Assembly (NCBI RefSeq): GCF_030580955.1
Contig: NZ_JAUQON010000013.1
Coordinates: 62,001 to 126,000, forward strand
Direction: 5' to 3'
Source: Hymenobacter convexus
GTDB taxonomy: Bacteria > Bacteroidota > Bacteroidia > Cytophagales > Hymenobacteraceae
Length of the DNA: 64,000 nucleotides
In this document: piece after piece, positions 12,395 through 20,547 of the stretch
How the letters are laid out: each line of letters starts with the position of its first letter
How positions within the stretch are numbered: the first letter of the stretch is position 1
Made by a program: the position numbers and the translations under genes
Notes under the pieces: generated by a model
What the model was told of the DNA's origin: nothing
Databases searched by the model: none
The model's input: only the letters and a program-made list of their open reading frames with translations

Positions 12395-14860
12395 CTAGTT
12401 CTTAACCACTCGCAGGGTGTGCGTACCGGCCGCGGTTTGTACCTGCACAAGGTACAAGCCAGCAGGCTGGTCGCTCAAATCAAAAGCCCCGGCATTGGCC
12501 TCAGCCAGTAAAGCCGCCGGAACGCGGCGAACCACGGCGCCCAGCGCATTGAGCACCACAAAGGGTCCGGCAATGGCCTGGCCGTCGGCCGCCATTACCA
12601 CGAAGCGGCCGGTACCGGGGTTGGGCACCACCACCGGCACGGCGAAAGATTCCGTGCCATTCACGGCCACGACGGACGAGAAAGATTCCGTGCCATCGAG
12701 GTCGGTTTGGCGCAGGCGATAATAGGCCAGGCCTGCCAGCGGGTGCTCATCCGCAAAGCTGTAGGTATGGACGGTGCTGCTATTACCTGCGGCCGCCACC
12801 ACGCCCAGCGGCTCAAAGGTCATGCCGTTGCGGCTGCGCTCAACGGTGAAATGGCGGCTGTTTTTTTCGCTGGCCGTGCTCCAGGCGCAGGCCACCACCG
12901 CGCCGGCCCGGCGGGCGGCAAATGCGGTGAGCTCGACCGGCAGGGCGCCGTTCGACAGCGATGACACGGAGAAAGGCGAAAAGCTGGTGATACCCGTTCG
13001 CGTGGCCACCAACGAGTTGGTTACGGTGCCCACTGCGGTGCCCACCTCGCCCATGTACCGCTCCCAGCTACCGCCGGTGAAGTGGTTGATGTGCGCCCGC
13101 GTGGCTACGAAATCAGTGCTCGCATCGCCCGTGTTCCATTGCAGCTTCATGGTTACGGTGGCCGGGTTGGTGGGCACCTCCTTGCTCACCAGCCAGGTCC
13201 GGTTCACCACTTCGGTGGCCACCTGGGTGGCGCCCGGGGCATAGGTGGTGGCGTTGTAGCTGGTAAAGGCGTTATCTATCACCCGCACCTCAAACACATC
13301 GTCGCTTGCCGTAGAGCTTTGTTGCAGCGAAACAGGCGTGTAGGAAGTCGCACTGCCTACCGGAAACGTAATTCTGGTGCCCGGCGTGCTGCCGCTGCCC
13401 CGTGGCACTTGCATCCGCAGCCGACCGGTGCCGTTGGTTACCACGTATGCATTGGCCGAAACCGTATTAAAGGTTCCCGTGCTCAACACCGTCAGGTCGT
13501 AGTCGCCCAGCACCAGTTTCGAATCGTTGCCGAGGCCAATGCTGCCGGTCACGACCAGATTGCCGCCCAATATTTTCTGGCTGGTGACGGGGTCCGTGGG
13601 GCTTTGGCCCGTGGCCTTCAGGTTGCCGTACTGGTTGGCGGGCACCGTGAAGGGCACCCCGCCGCTGTTGAACTCCACCGTGCTGGTGGGGGCCAGCGTG
13701 CCGAGCGTAAAGGCCGGATAACCGGGATGGTTGTTGTAGAAATAAGAGCCCTGCCCCACGTCAATGGTTGCGTTGATGTTGTCGTTTGACGAAATGCGCA
13801 AAATGGCGGGCGACGTGGTGGTGCCCACCACAATTTTCGAGTTGGCACCGCCCACTGTCCAGGTACCGCCGGCCCCGACGCGGTCGGTAAACGTGAGGAC
13901 GGCGGTTCCGTCGGCGTTCTTGGGGCTCTGCACGTAGAATATCTGGTTGTCGTTGAGGAAGTTGGCCGGCGGGGTGCCGGTACCGTCGGCGTTCGTGCCC
14001 CAAGTGGTCGTTTGGGTTAAGTTGCCGGTGGTATTGGAGTAAAAGACGTTGGTTTCGGGCGTAATCACCACGTCGTCAATGCTCAAGCCGTTGCCGTTGG
14101 TGCCCGAATTGAACACGTAGCCGAAGCGAATCATAATTTCCTGTCCAACGGCCAGGTTGATGTTGGTCAGCGTCGTTTTTTTCACACGCCGGTTGGCGGC
14201 GGCGTTGCCGTTGCGGGGCGCAATGGACGTAGAGGTAGAAGGCGCCGGCACGTTCAGGTCGCTGATGGGCAGCCACGTACCCGATATCACACTCGCAATA
14301 GTGCCCGGGCTGGCGCTTTTTTGGTATTCCGCCACTACCGTAGCCGCCTGCGTCTGGCTCGAATTATACCATTGCTCCATGGCGTACTGGACTTCCAGGT
14401 TGACAATGGTTTTCGACGAAGAATTGCGGAGGCGAAAGCCCACGTAGCCTTTGCCCGACGTCACGGTCGTGGAAGCAATGCCGCCCAGGGCCCGGTCGGT
14501 GGCGCCGGTGCTGCCGAAGTGGTACCAGGCGGCCCCGTGGGGCGTGCCGTCGGCATCCACACTCGAAACGGTTTGTGGCCCTTCCGAGCCGTCGTCGGGT
14601 CCGAGTTTGGCCTGGGCACCCGTGCCCCGGGCCGATGACTCGTATTCGCCGGGGAAGTTATCCAGCGTAAATCGGGCATACACTCCCGGGAAAGCCGTCG
14701 AGTTGCTGATAAAAATATCTTTGGTGCCCGCCAAGGCGTCAAAGTTCTGCGAGTAGGCCCCCAGGTTCGAATCAGTAAATACGTACTGCGCCTGGGCTGG
14801 TAAAGCCAGCAAGCCGACCCCGATAATTTTCAACCATTTGAGAATAGAATTTGTCTTCAT
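12395..14860 (-). CDS. Secreted T9SS cargo protein, large, with type A sorting domain
   Basis: An 821-residue protein with a signal peptide (MKTNSILKWLKIIGVGLLALPAQAQ), a large beta-rich body (Ser/Thr/Asn/Gly-rich, ~residues 30-640) and a C-terminal block LPVELTAFAARRAGAVVACAW...FTVERSRNGMTFEPLGVV...YRLRQTDLDG that precedes many Bacteroidota T9SS sorting domains. The final ~75 residues (VVPNPGTGRFVV...LNALGAVVRRV...LPAGLYLVQV-type ...LRVVKN) form the T9SS type A domain that sends the protein through the outer membrane to the surface. Function of the body is unknown; an adhesin or envelope role is likely. The gene stands alone, with an AT-rich upstream region. Confidence 0.88.
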   Translation of the reverse strand: MKTNSILKWLKIIGVGLLALPAQAQYVFTDSNLGAYSQNFDALAGTKDIFISNSTAFPGVYARFTLDNFPGEYESSARGTGAQAKLGPDDGSEGPQTVSSVDADGTPHGAAWYHFGSTGATDRALGGIASTTVTSGKGYVGFRLRNSSSKTIVNLEVQYAMEQWYNSSQTQAATVVAEYQKSASPGTIASVISGTWLPISDLNVPAPSTSTSIAPRNGNAAANRRVKKTTLTNINLAVGQEIMIRFGYVFNSGTNGNGLSIDDVVITPETNVFYSNTTGNLTQTTTWGTNADGTGTPPANFLNDNQIFYVQSPKNADGTAVLTFTDRVGAGGTWTVGGANSKIVVGTTTSPAILRISSNDNINATIDVGQGSYFYNNHPGYPAFTLGTLAPTSTVEFNSGGVPFTVPANQYGNLKATGQSPTDPVTSQKILGGNLVVTGSIGLGNDSKLVLGDYDLTVLSTGTFNTVSANAYVVTNGTGRLRMQVPRGSGSTPGTRITFPVGSATSYTPVSLQQSSTASDDVFEVRVIDNAFTSYNATTYAPGATQVATEVVNRTWLVSKEVPTNPATVTMKLQWNTGDASTDFVATRAHINHFTGGSWERYMGEVGTAVGTVTNSLVATRTGITSFSPFSVSSLSNGALPVELTAFAARRAGAVVACAWSTASEKNSRHFTVERSRNGMTFEPLGVVAAAGNSSTVHTYSFADEHPLAGLAYYRLRQTDLDGTESFSSVVAVNGTESFAVPVVVPNPGTGRFVVMAADGQAIAGPFVVLNALGAVVRRVPAALLAEANAGAFDLSDQPAGLYLVQVQTAAGTHTLRVVKN

Positions 14861-14912
14861 ACAAGCCTGATGAAATGAATAATATTGTATTATGTCGCTA
14901 AAAACGACTGCA

Positions 14913-14920
14913 CAAAACTA
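14913..14920 (-). promoter_or_regulatory. TAnnTTTG -7 element upstream of the T9SS gene
   Basis: The minus strand reads TAGTTTTG about 52 nt before the ATG at 14860. The rest of 14861-15143 is AT-rich, with several A/T runs and no open frame. Confidence 0.5.
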
Positions 14921-15143
14921 AACAATTCAGCTAGACTTTCTGAAAAAATTTATATAAAACGAATATGATTACATTTTTTTTACATCTAAAGTTATATTAA
15001 ATGCCATAAAAAAATTACAATCTTATTTATAATTAAAAAATATTCTCCACAAAGCACAATTCACATTTTGTCAAAACCAATATTCTGGCTGTTTGGGTCA
15101 CAAGCTGATTACTTCATCAGCTCGGCTTTGGGTCGGAGCGCCC

Positions 15144-15860
15144 CTACTCTTCGCTGTTGAGGCCTAACGAGTCCACGGCGGCCTGCACGGCCTCGGCCCG
15201 GAAGGCGGGCGCGGTGGCGGGGGCCTTGAAGAGGCGGAGCAGGCGCTGGTATTTCTGGCGGCCCTCGGCCAGCATCTGCTCGCTCACCTCAATGGTGAAC
15301 ACGCCGAAGGGCTCCACCTTCTGCACGCCCACCAACAGAAATCGTTCGGCGCGCAGGGCGTCGGTGTAGAAGGCGGCCTGGCGGTCGTAGTCGTAGGCCG
15401 AGCATTGCCAAAGGAAATGGTCGGCGTCGCGGGCGTTGGTGGTTTTGAAGTCGATGATGGTGAAGGGCTGCTCGGGATGGTCCACGATGAGGTCGGCGCG
15501 CAGCTTGCAGAGCGTGTCGGTTTCGGGCTCGGTGAAGAGGGCGCTCATTTCGGGGCGGCCCAGGGTGAGCAGCTCGTTCAGCCGGGTGTCCATCTGCACG
15601 CCTTCCACCAGCCACCACACCAGGGTATCGTTCAGGCCGGGCTGGCCGGGCACGTAGTCGCCGGGTTCGAGCAGGGCGGTGTGAAAAGCGGTGCCGAAGC
15701 TCAGGGCGCCGTCGTTGGAGGCAGATTGGGTGCGCGGGGGGCGGCCATCGAGGGCATCGCGCAGGCGCGAGAGGTCGGAATTGGCCACGGCCGGGAGGGC
15801 GCGGTAGGTATCGTAATCGAGGCGCAACAGGTCGGGACGCGGAGCAGATAGAGTGGGCAT
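15144..15860 (-). CDS. PD-(D/E)XK nuclease-like protein (RecE/Cas4-like fold)
   Basis: A 238-residue protein beginning MPTLSAPRPDLLRLDYDTYR. It carries the PD-(D/E)XK pattern: LRADLIVDHPEQPFTIIDFKTTNARDADHFLWQCSAYDYDRQAAFY holds the metal Asp in RADL, DFK as the D-X-K end, and the following QxxxY helix. This matches the phage exonuclease VIII/DUF3799 group, which degrades or trims double-stranded DNA. The open frame continues upstream to 17228 but that part is antisense-frame shadow of the lipoprotein gene, so I start at the ATG at 15860. No phage gene lies nearby, so it may serve chromosomal repair. Confidence 0.75.
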   Translation of the reverse strand: MPTLSAPRPDLLRLDYDTYRALPAVANSDLSRLRDALDGRPPRTQSASNDGALSFGTAFHTALLEPGDYVPGQPGLNDTLVWWLVEGVQMDTRLNELLTLGRPEMSALFTEPETDTLCKLRADLIVDHPEQPFTIIDFKTTNARDADHFLWQCSAYDYDRQAAFYTDALRAERFLLVGVQKVEPFGVFTIEVSEQMLAEGRQKYQRLLRLFKAPATAPAFRAEAVQAAVDSLGLNSEE

Positions 15861-15911
15861 AGGCCTTAAACAGCAAAACCCCGCTTTTGGTGACAGCGAG
15901 GCGCCCACAAT

Positions 15912-15956
15912 AAAAGGGCTGGCTGCCGCAAAGCAGCAACCAGCCCCTCCTTTTTT
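15912..15956 (-). terminator. Terminator of the Kelch-DUF4270 gene pair
   Basis: Imperfect hairpin GGGCTGGCTGC with GCAGCAACCAGCCC, loop CGCAAA, flanked by AAAA and TTTTTT, 12 bp past the DUF4270 stop codon. It separates that pair from the nuclease-like gene on the same strand. Confidence 0.65.
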
Positions 15957-15967
15957 AGCCGGCGCGC

Positions 15968-17314
15968 CTAATGCGTCAGGAAATATAGCCCAAGCTTGAG
16001 CCGGTTTTCGGCCCGCTTGGGGCCACCCAAAACGACCCGCTCCGGGCTGGCCGCAGCGGCTAGTAACAGGCCATTGTTGTCGAGGGTGCGGTCGACAACG
16101 GCCTGGCAATAGTCGGTGACGGGCACCGCGTAGCCGCCCGTTTCTAGCCCGGTCAGGTTTGAGATGCCGGTCTGGTACGGAATGGCCAGTGCCGCCGTCG
16201 TGCTGCTGCCAACGGCTGCCCCCTGCTGGTTGGCGCGGGTGCTCAAGTAGGCGGCCAGCGAGCCAGGCGGTGTCAGGTAGCGGGTGGCCGAGCCGGGCAC
16301 TGCCTCCAGGCTCACGGTGGCCTGCACGATGGTGAGCCGCGAGCCGAAGCTGCGCAAGTCGGCCAGATACGGAATTTCGACCTTGGTTTCCAGGCCCAGT
16401 GCCCCGTCGATGTAGGCTTCCTGCGCCGTGCGGGCCACGTCGAGCGCCTGCAGTGAGGTGCTGAGCGGCGCCAGCAGCGTGCCAGTGCGGTCGGCCGCCA
16501 CTTGGTAGAAATGCTTGCCGCCCGAAGCCAGCGTGAAGGCTTTGGTGATGACGGTGGCCGGGTCGGTGGGCGAGTGTGTGTAGAGGTTGAGCGCGCCGCC
16601 CTCGGTGCTTACCTGGGTGCGCAGCAGGGCGGCATCGTCGGCGGCGCCGGGCGTGAGCACGAGGCCGGCCAGGCGGCTGGTCAGCTCGGCGTCGGTAGTC
16701 AGGTTGCCGGCTAGGCCAGCCGCCAGCAGCTCGCGGCCCAGGGCGTCGGCCAGGCGCAGGCGCAGGTTGCGCACGCTGGGCCGGACCGCCAGCGGCCGGG
16801 TGCTGCGGCCCTGGTTGAGCAGGGCCGCATCGTAGCCCAGCTGGCTGAAGACGTAGTAGTTTTTCGTGGCCACCAGGGCGTCGCGCAGGCGGTGCACCTC
16901 CAGGCTTTGCAGCTGGGTGGTGTCGCCGTAGCGGTAGCCGTCGGGCTTCAGCACCAGCACCAGCGAGTCGTACATTTCGTCGGTGGCGGGGCTGTAAGCG
17001 GCGCCCAGGCCCACCTGAAAGTAGCTGCGCGCCGTGATGGTGCCCAGGCGCGGGTCGTGGTAGCGGCCCACCAGCAGGTTGTCGCCGCCCGAGGTCAGCA
17101 CCGAATCGTGCCACACGGTGGCCACGCGCACCGTCAGCGTGTCTACGTAATAGGCGTTGCTGGCCGAGCTGGTGGCGGGCGCGTCCACGGTGATGTTGCC
17201 CACGGGGTCGCAGGCGGCACAGGCCCATAGCAGCCCCAGCAGGCCGAGTAGCCAGTGCCCGGCCCGCAGCCAGCGCGCGGCGCGCCTTGCGCGGTCCTTA
17301 GTCCACATCGGCAT
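15968..17314 (-). CDS. DUF4270 family lipoprotein
   Basis: A 448-residue outer-membrane lipoprotein: hydrophobic leader HWLLGLLGLLWACAACDPVG with the acylated Cys in a lipobox. The body matches Bacteroidota DUF4270 proteins: an early DTLTVRVATVWHDSV...LLVGRYHDPRLGTITARSYFQV segment, then YDSLVLVLKPDGYRYGDT and a repetitive beta-rich C-terminus. Function is unknown; family members often lie beside Kelch or galactose-oxidase-like lipoproteins, as here. The start overlaps the end of the upstream Kelch gene by 17 nt, so the two are translationally coupled. Confidence 0.8.
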   Translation of the reverse strand: MPMWTKDRARRAARWLRAGHWLLGLLGLLWACAACDPVGNITVDAPATSSASNAYYVDTLTVRVATVWHDSVLTSGGDNLLVGRYHDPRLGTITARSYFQVGLGAAYSPATDEMYDSLVLVLKPDGYRYGDTTQLQSLEVHRLRDALVATKNYYVFSQLGYDAALLNQGRSTRPLAVRPSVRNLRLRLADALGRELLAAGLAGNLTTDAELTSRLAGLVLTPGAADDAALLRTQVSTEGGALNLYTHSPTDPATVITKAFTLASGGKHFYQVAADRTGTLLAPLSTSLQALDVARTAQEAYIDGALGLETKVEIPYLADLRSFGSRLTIVQATVSLEAVPGSATRYLTPPGSLAAYLSTRANQQGAAVGSSTTAALAIPYQTGISNLTGLETGGYAVPVTDYCQAVVDRTLDNNGLLLAAAASPERVVLGGPKRAENRLKLGLYFLTH

Positions 17315-18299
17315 CGGGCTCCAGGGTCCAGAGGTCGTCGTAGCGGGCGCTGCCGCTGGCGCCCAGCGTCACGTAGCCCGCATTGCCCAGCCCAAAGCCC
17401 ACGGCCGAAATGCGGCTGGAGCCCACAAAATCGGTCTTTTGGTACCAGTTGTCGTCCGTCGGGCTGTAGGCCCAGCAACTCAGCAGCGCGGTGTCTTTGC
17501 TGCCCAGGGCCACGTAGCCGTTGTTGCCGATGGTGAAAGCCACCGCGTAGGCCCGGGGCACCGCGCTGAAATCGAAACCCGTGCCGTTGGTATCGGTGCC
17601 TTCCAGCTTGCGGTGCTCGGTCCAGGTTTCGGTGACGGGGTTGTAGCTCCAGTTGTCGGTTTCATAGGTGCCGTTGTCGGTGCCGGTGCAGATGTAGCCT
17701 TCGTTATTGGCCACGAAGGCCACGGCGCCCAGGCGCTTATTGCCGCCGAAGCTGGGCTTCTGCGTCCAGGCATCGGCCAGGGGGTCGTACTGCCAGAAGT
17801 CCTTCTTGTAGTTGCCGTCGTAGCCGGTGCCCACGTAGCCTTTGTCGTTGATGGCAAAAGCCACCGCGCCGTAGCGGGCACTGCCGCCAAAATCGGCCTT
17901 TCGGGTCCAAGTGTTGGCGGTGGGGTCGAACTCCCAAAAGTCCTTGAGGCGGTTCAGGCCGTCGTAGCCGGTGCCCACGTAGCCCTTGCCGTTGGCTGCG
18001 AAGCCCACCGCGAAGTAGCGCCCCACGCCCGGAAAGGACGCCCGCTGGCGCCAGGTGTTGGTGCCGGGCGTGTACTCCCAGAAGTCGGTGAACTTGTCGG
18101 TGCCGTCGGTGCCGAGGCCCACGTAGGCCTTGCCATTGAGTACGAAGCTCACCGCGCCGCTGCGGGCCAACCCTTCAAATTGCGAGTGCGAGTACCAGGC
18201 GCCCACCACGTAGTCGACGGCGGTGGAATCTTTGGTGCAGCTGCCGAAAGCGGCTGTGAGCACGAGCAGCAGTACTGCCAGTAAGCGTGTTTTTTTCAT
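17298..18299 (-). CDS. Kelch-repeat lipoprotein
   Basis: A 333-residue lipoprotein with signal MKKTRLLAVLLLVLTAAFGSCTKD (lipobox Cys ~21), then six Kelch-type blades: each repeat has a hydrophobic strand, GKAYVGLGTDG-like turn, and DFWEYTPGTNTW-like strand (KGYVGTGYDG...DFWEFDPTANTW; KGYVGTGYDG...DFWQYDPLADAW; and so on). Such six-bladed propellers bind glycans or proteins at the cell surface. It is the first gene of a coupled pair with the DUF4270 lipoprotein and they likely act together in the outer membrane (inference). Confidence 0.85.
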   Translation of the reverse strand: MKKTRLLAVLLLVLTAAFGSCTKDSTAVDYVVGAWYSHSQFEGLARSGAVSFVLNGKAYVGLGTDGTDKFTDFWEYTPGTNTWRQRASFPGVGRYFAVGFAANGKGYVGTGYDGLNRLKDFWEFDPTANTWTRKADFGGSARYGAVAFAINDKGYVGTGYDGNYKKDFWQYDPLADAWTQKPSFGGNKRLGAVAFVANNEGYICTGTDNGTYETDNWSYNPVTETWTEHRKLEGTDTNGTGFDFSAVPRAYAVAFTIGNNGYVALGSKDTALLSCWAYSPTDDNWYQKTDFVGSSRISAVGFGLGNAGYVTLGASGSARYDDLWTLEPDADVD

Positions 18300-18527
18300 A
18301 CGGATATGGATGATGAACTATGCCCAAAGGAGGCCGCCGCTGCGCTTTTCAGTTGCAACCCCGCCGCCACTGCCTCCCCTGTTTCGTCCCAAACCACGCT
18401 TTCAGCCCCTCAAACCGGCAACTAACATCGACCAATCCGGCACCTTCGTAGCCGGTTTCCGAATCCTGGCGTACTGGCTGAAATCGGCATTTCGCCTTTC
18501 GTCCGCTTTTCCCCTCCCCCGTTCGCC

Positions 18528-18944
18528 ATGTGGATTCCCTACGCGCTGCTTTCCGCCGTCTTCGCCGCCCTCACCGCCATTTTCGCCAAAATCGGCATCA
18601 AAGGCGTCAATTCCGACCTGGCCACCGCCATTCGCACGGCGGTCATTCTGGTGCTGGCCTGGGGCATTGCCATTGCACGCGGGGCCACGGCCGGCCTGCC
18701 GGCCCTCACGCAGCGCACCTGGCTGTTTTTGGTGCTCTCGGGCTTGGCTACGGGCGCCTCGTGGCTGTGCTACTTCCGCGCCCTCCAACTGGGGCCCGTA
18801 ACCAAAGTGGCGCCCGTCGATAAGCTGAGTGTGGCGTTGTCGCTGTTCCTGGCTGTAGTCTTTTTAGGTGAATCTATTTCCGCGCGGGGTGCCCTCGGCG
18901 CGGGGCTTATTCTGGCGGGCACCGTGGTACTGGTGTGGGCCTAA
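18528..18944 (+). CDS. Small EamA/DMT family membrane transporter (half-size)
   Basis: A 138-residue integral membrane protein with about five hydrophobic helices, matching a single EamA repeat: IPYALLSAVFAALTAIFAKIGIKGVNS at the N-terminus, WLCYFRALQLGPVTKVAPVDKLSVALSLFLAVVFLGE in the middle, then GAGLILAGTVVLVWA. Half-size DMT proteins work as dimers and export small metabolites; the cargo is unknown. Upstream lies an unexplained 230 bp between it and the divergent Kelch gene. Confidence 0.85.
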   Translation: MWIPYALLSAVFAALTAIFAKIGIKGVNSDLATAIRTAVILVLAWGIAIARGATAGLPALTQRTWLFLVLSGLATGASWLCYFRALQLGPVTKVAPVDKLSVALSLFLAVVFLGESISARGALGAGLILAGTVVLVWA

Positions 18945-19189
18945 GATGCCGCCTTCCGCCCCCTGCATTGCCCTAGTACCCAATTGAAAGCCATTCAAGC
19001 CGTGGCGGCCTCCGGGCCACCAGACCGGCAAGCAACTTAAATGAGCGCCCACTGAAGGATTCGGCACTCCCAACGATTACGACATTGTTGTACTTTTCAA
19101 ATTTATTTTAGAACAAGTGAACCTTTAGTAAGCTGGATGTGGTTTAAGGAGCGTTGCAGTTTTTTATCGCAATAATCCATTTTTTTACA

Positions 19190-20488
19190 ATGAAAAAGAT
19201 TTTTTCTCTCTTATCCCTAGCAATAGCAATAAATAGTATTATTTCTATTAATGCTAATGCTCAAAACCAGTGTACTTATCGCGCAGTTAGGAGTGGCGCC
19301 TTTTCCAGCGCCAGTACCTGGGACTCTAGCTGCGGCGGTGTTCCTACTTCGGGCACGAATGCCATCATCATCATCAATGGTTTCAACGTGTCGTTCGACA
19401 CGAATTATCAGGTAGCGAAAAACGGCTCTATTAGCGTGCTGAATGGTGGTTCCCTCGTGGGTGGCGCCGATTTGGCCTTGGGCGATGGCACCGGGGCGCA
19501 GGCCAGCACCCAGCTCACCATTGCGCCCGGCAGCACCGTGCGGGTTGCGCAGCTCACCATCGACAAAGCCACCGTCACGGTGAACAACCCGCTCAACGCC
19601 AGCACCTCCACCACGCTGGCCACGGACTGTAACCTGGTACTGAAAAATTCCAACATCACCGACAACAGCCGCGTCATAATCAACGGCAACATCGACGTGA
19701 CGGCCGGCGGCGCCAACAACACCCTCTGCGGCACCGGCAGCGTGCGCATCACGGGCTGTGTATTTGGCGGCAATGGCGCGGTGAACAAGCTGGCCACCAA
19801 CTGCGCGGCCTCGCTCGTGACCACGGTGTGCGCCCAGCGAACCACCACCGGCTGCCCCGGCCCCATCGCCGGCGCCAACGCCAACGAGCAAGCCTGCGAT
19901 GCGCTAGTGAACGTATGCCCCGCCCCGCTCCCCGTGGAGCTGGCCGTCTTTTCGGCCATGGCCACGGCCAAAAAGCAGGTGGCGCTGCACTGGGTCACGG
20001 CTTCGGAGAAAAACAGCCGCAGCTTCGTGGTCGAACGCTCGCTCGATGGCAAAACCTTCCGCGATTTCGCTACCGTGGAAGCGGCCGGCAACAAGCAGTC
20101 CCAAACCATCTACGACTTCACCGACGAGCAGCCCCTGCCCGGCCTGAGCTATTACCGCCTGCGGCAGGTTGACTTCGACGGCAGCGTCAACTATTCGGGT
20201 ATGCGGACCGTGAAAATGGGTGGCGCCAGCGGCGAAAGCCTGGCGGTATATCCCGGTAGCACGGCCCGCCAGTGGGTGGTGCTCAGCACCCTGCCCGCCG
20301 AAGCGCTGGTAGCGCCTGCCACCGTGCAGGTGTTCGATGCCCTGGGCCGATTGCAACGCACCACGTTGGTGGCCGACGGGTCGCAATCTGGCCGGTGGTC
20401 GCTCGACCTGGGCCCCCTGCCTACCGGCGTCTACATCGTGCGGCTCGTGACGATAGCCGGCACTTTCAGCCAGCGCATCGCCCAATAA
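19190..20488 (+). CDS. Secreted T9SS cargo protein with type A sorting domain
   Basis: A 432-residue protein. The ATG at 19190 opens a clear signal peptide (MKKIFSLLSLAIAINSIISINANAQ) and is preferred over an upstream in-frame start. The centre (residues ~30-245) is a beta-helix-like stretch rich in Asn, Thr and Gly with several Cys residues. Then comes LPVELAVFSAMATAKKQVALHW...ASEKNSRSFVVERSLDGKTF...YYRLRQVDFDG, the same block as in the gene at 12395-14860, and a final T9SS sorting domain (VQVFDALGRLQRT...LPTGVYIVRLV...RIAQ). The first ~110 bp are AT-rich, the rest GC-rich. Surface protein of unknown function. Confidence 0.87.
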   Translation: MKKIFSLLSLAIAINSIISINANAQNQCTYRAVRSGAFSSASTWDSSCGGVPTSGTNAIIIINGFNVSFDTNYQVAKNGSISVLNGGSLVGGADLALGDGTGAQASTQLTIAPGSTVRVAQLTIDKATVTVNNPLNASTSTTLATDCNLVLKNSNITDNSRVIINGNIDVTAGGANNTLCGTGSVRITGCVFGGNGAVNKLATNCAASLVTTVCAQRTTTGCPGPIAGANANEQACDALVNVCPAPLPVELAVFSAMATAKKQVALHWVTASEKNSRSFVVERSLDGKTFRDFATVEAAGNKQSQTIYDFTDEQPLPGLSYYRLRQVDFDGSVNYSGMRTVKMGGASGESLAVYPGSTARQWVVLSTLPAEALVAPATVQVFDALGRLQRTTLVADGSQSGRWSLDLGPLPTGVYIVRLVTIAGTFSQRIAQ

Positions 20489-20547
20489 GGATTTCATCAC
20501 AGCCCGCATCTCAACTACGCCGCTTCAGCTTTCGGGCCGGAGCGGCG

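Noticed and set aside
15861..17228. N-terminal extension of the nuclease-like gene up to 17228
   Set aside because: That part lies in another frame of the DUF4270 lipoprotein gene on the same strand and is Arg/Pro/Gly-rich shadow sequence; the conserved start is at 15860.
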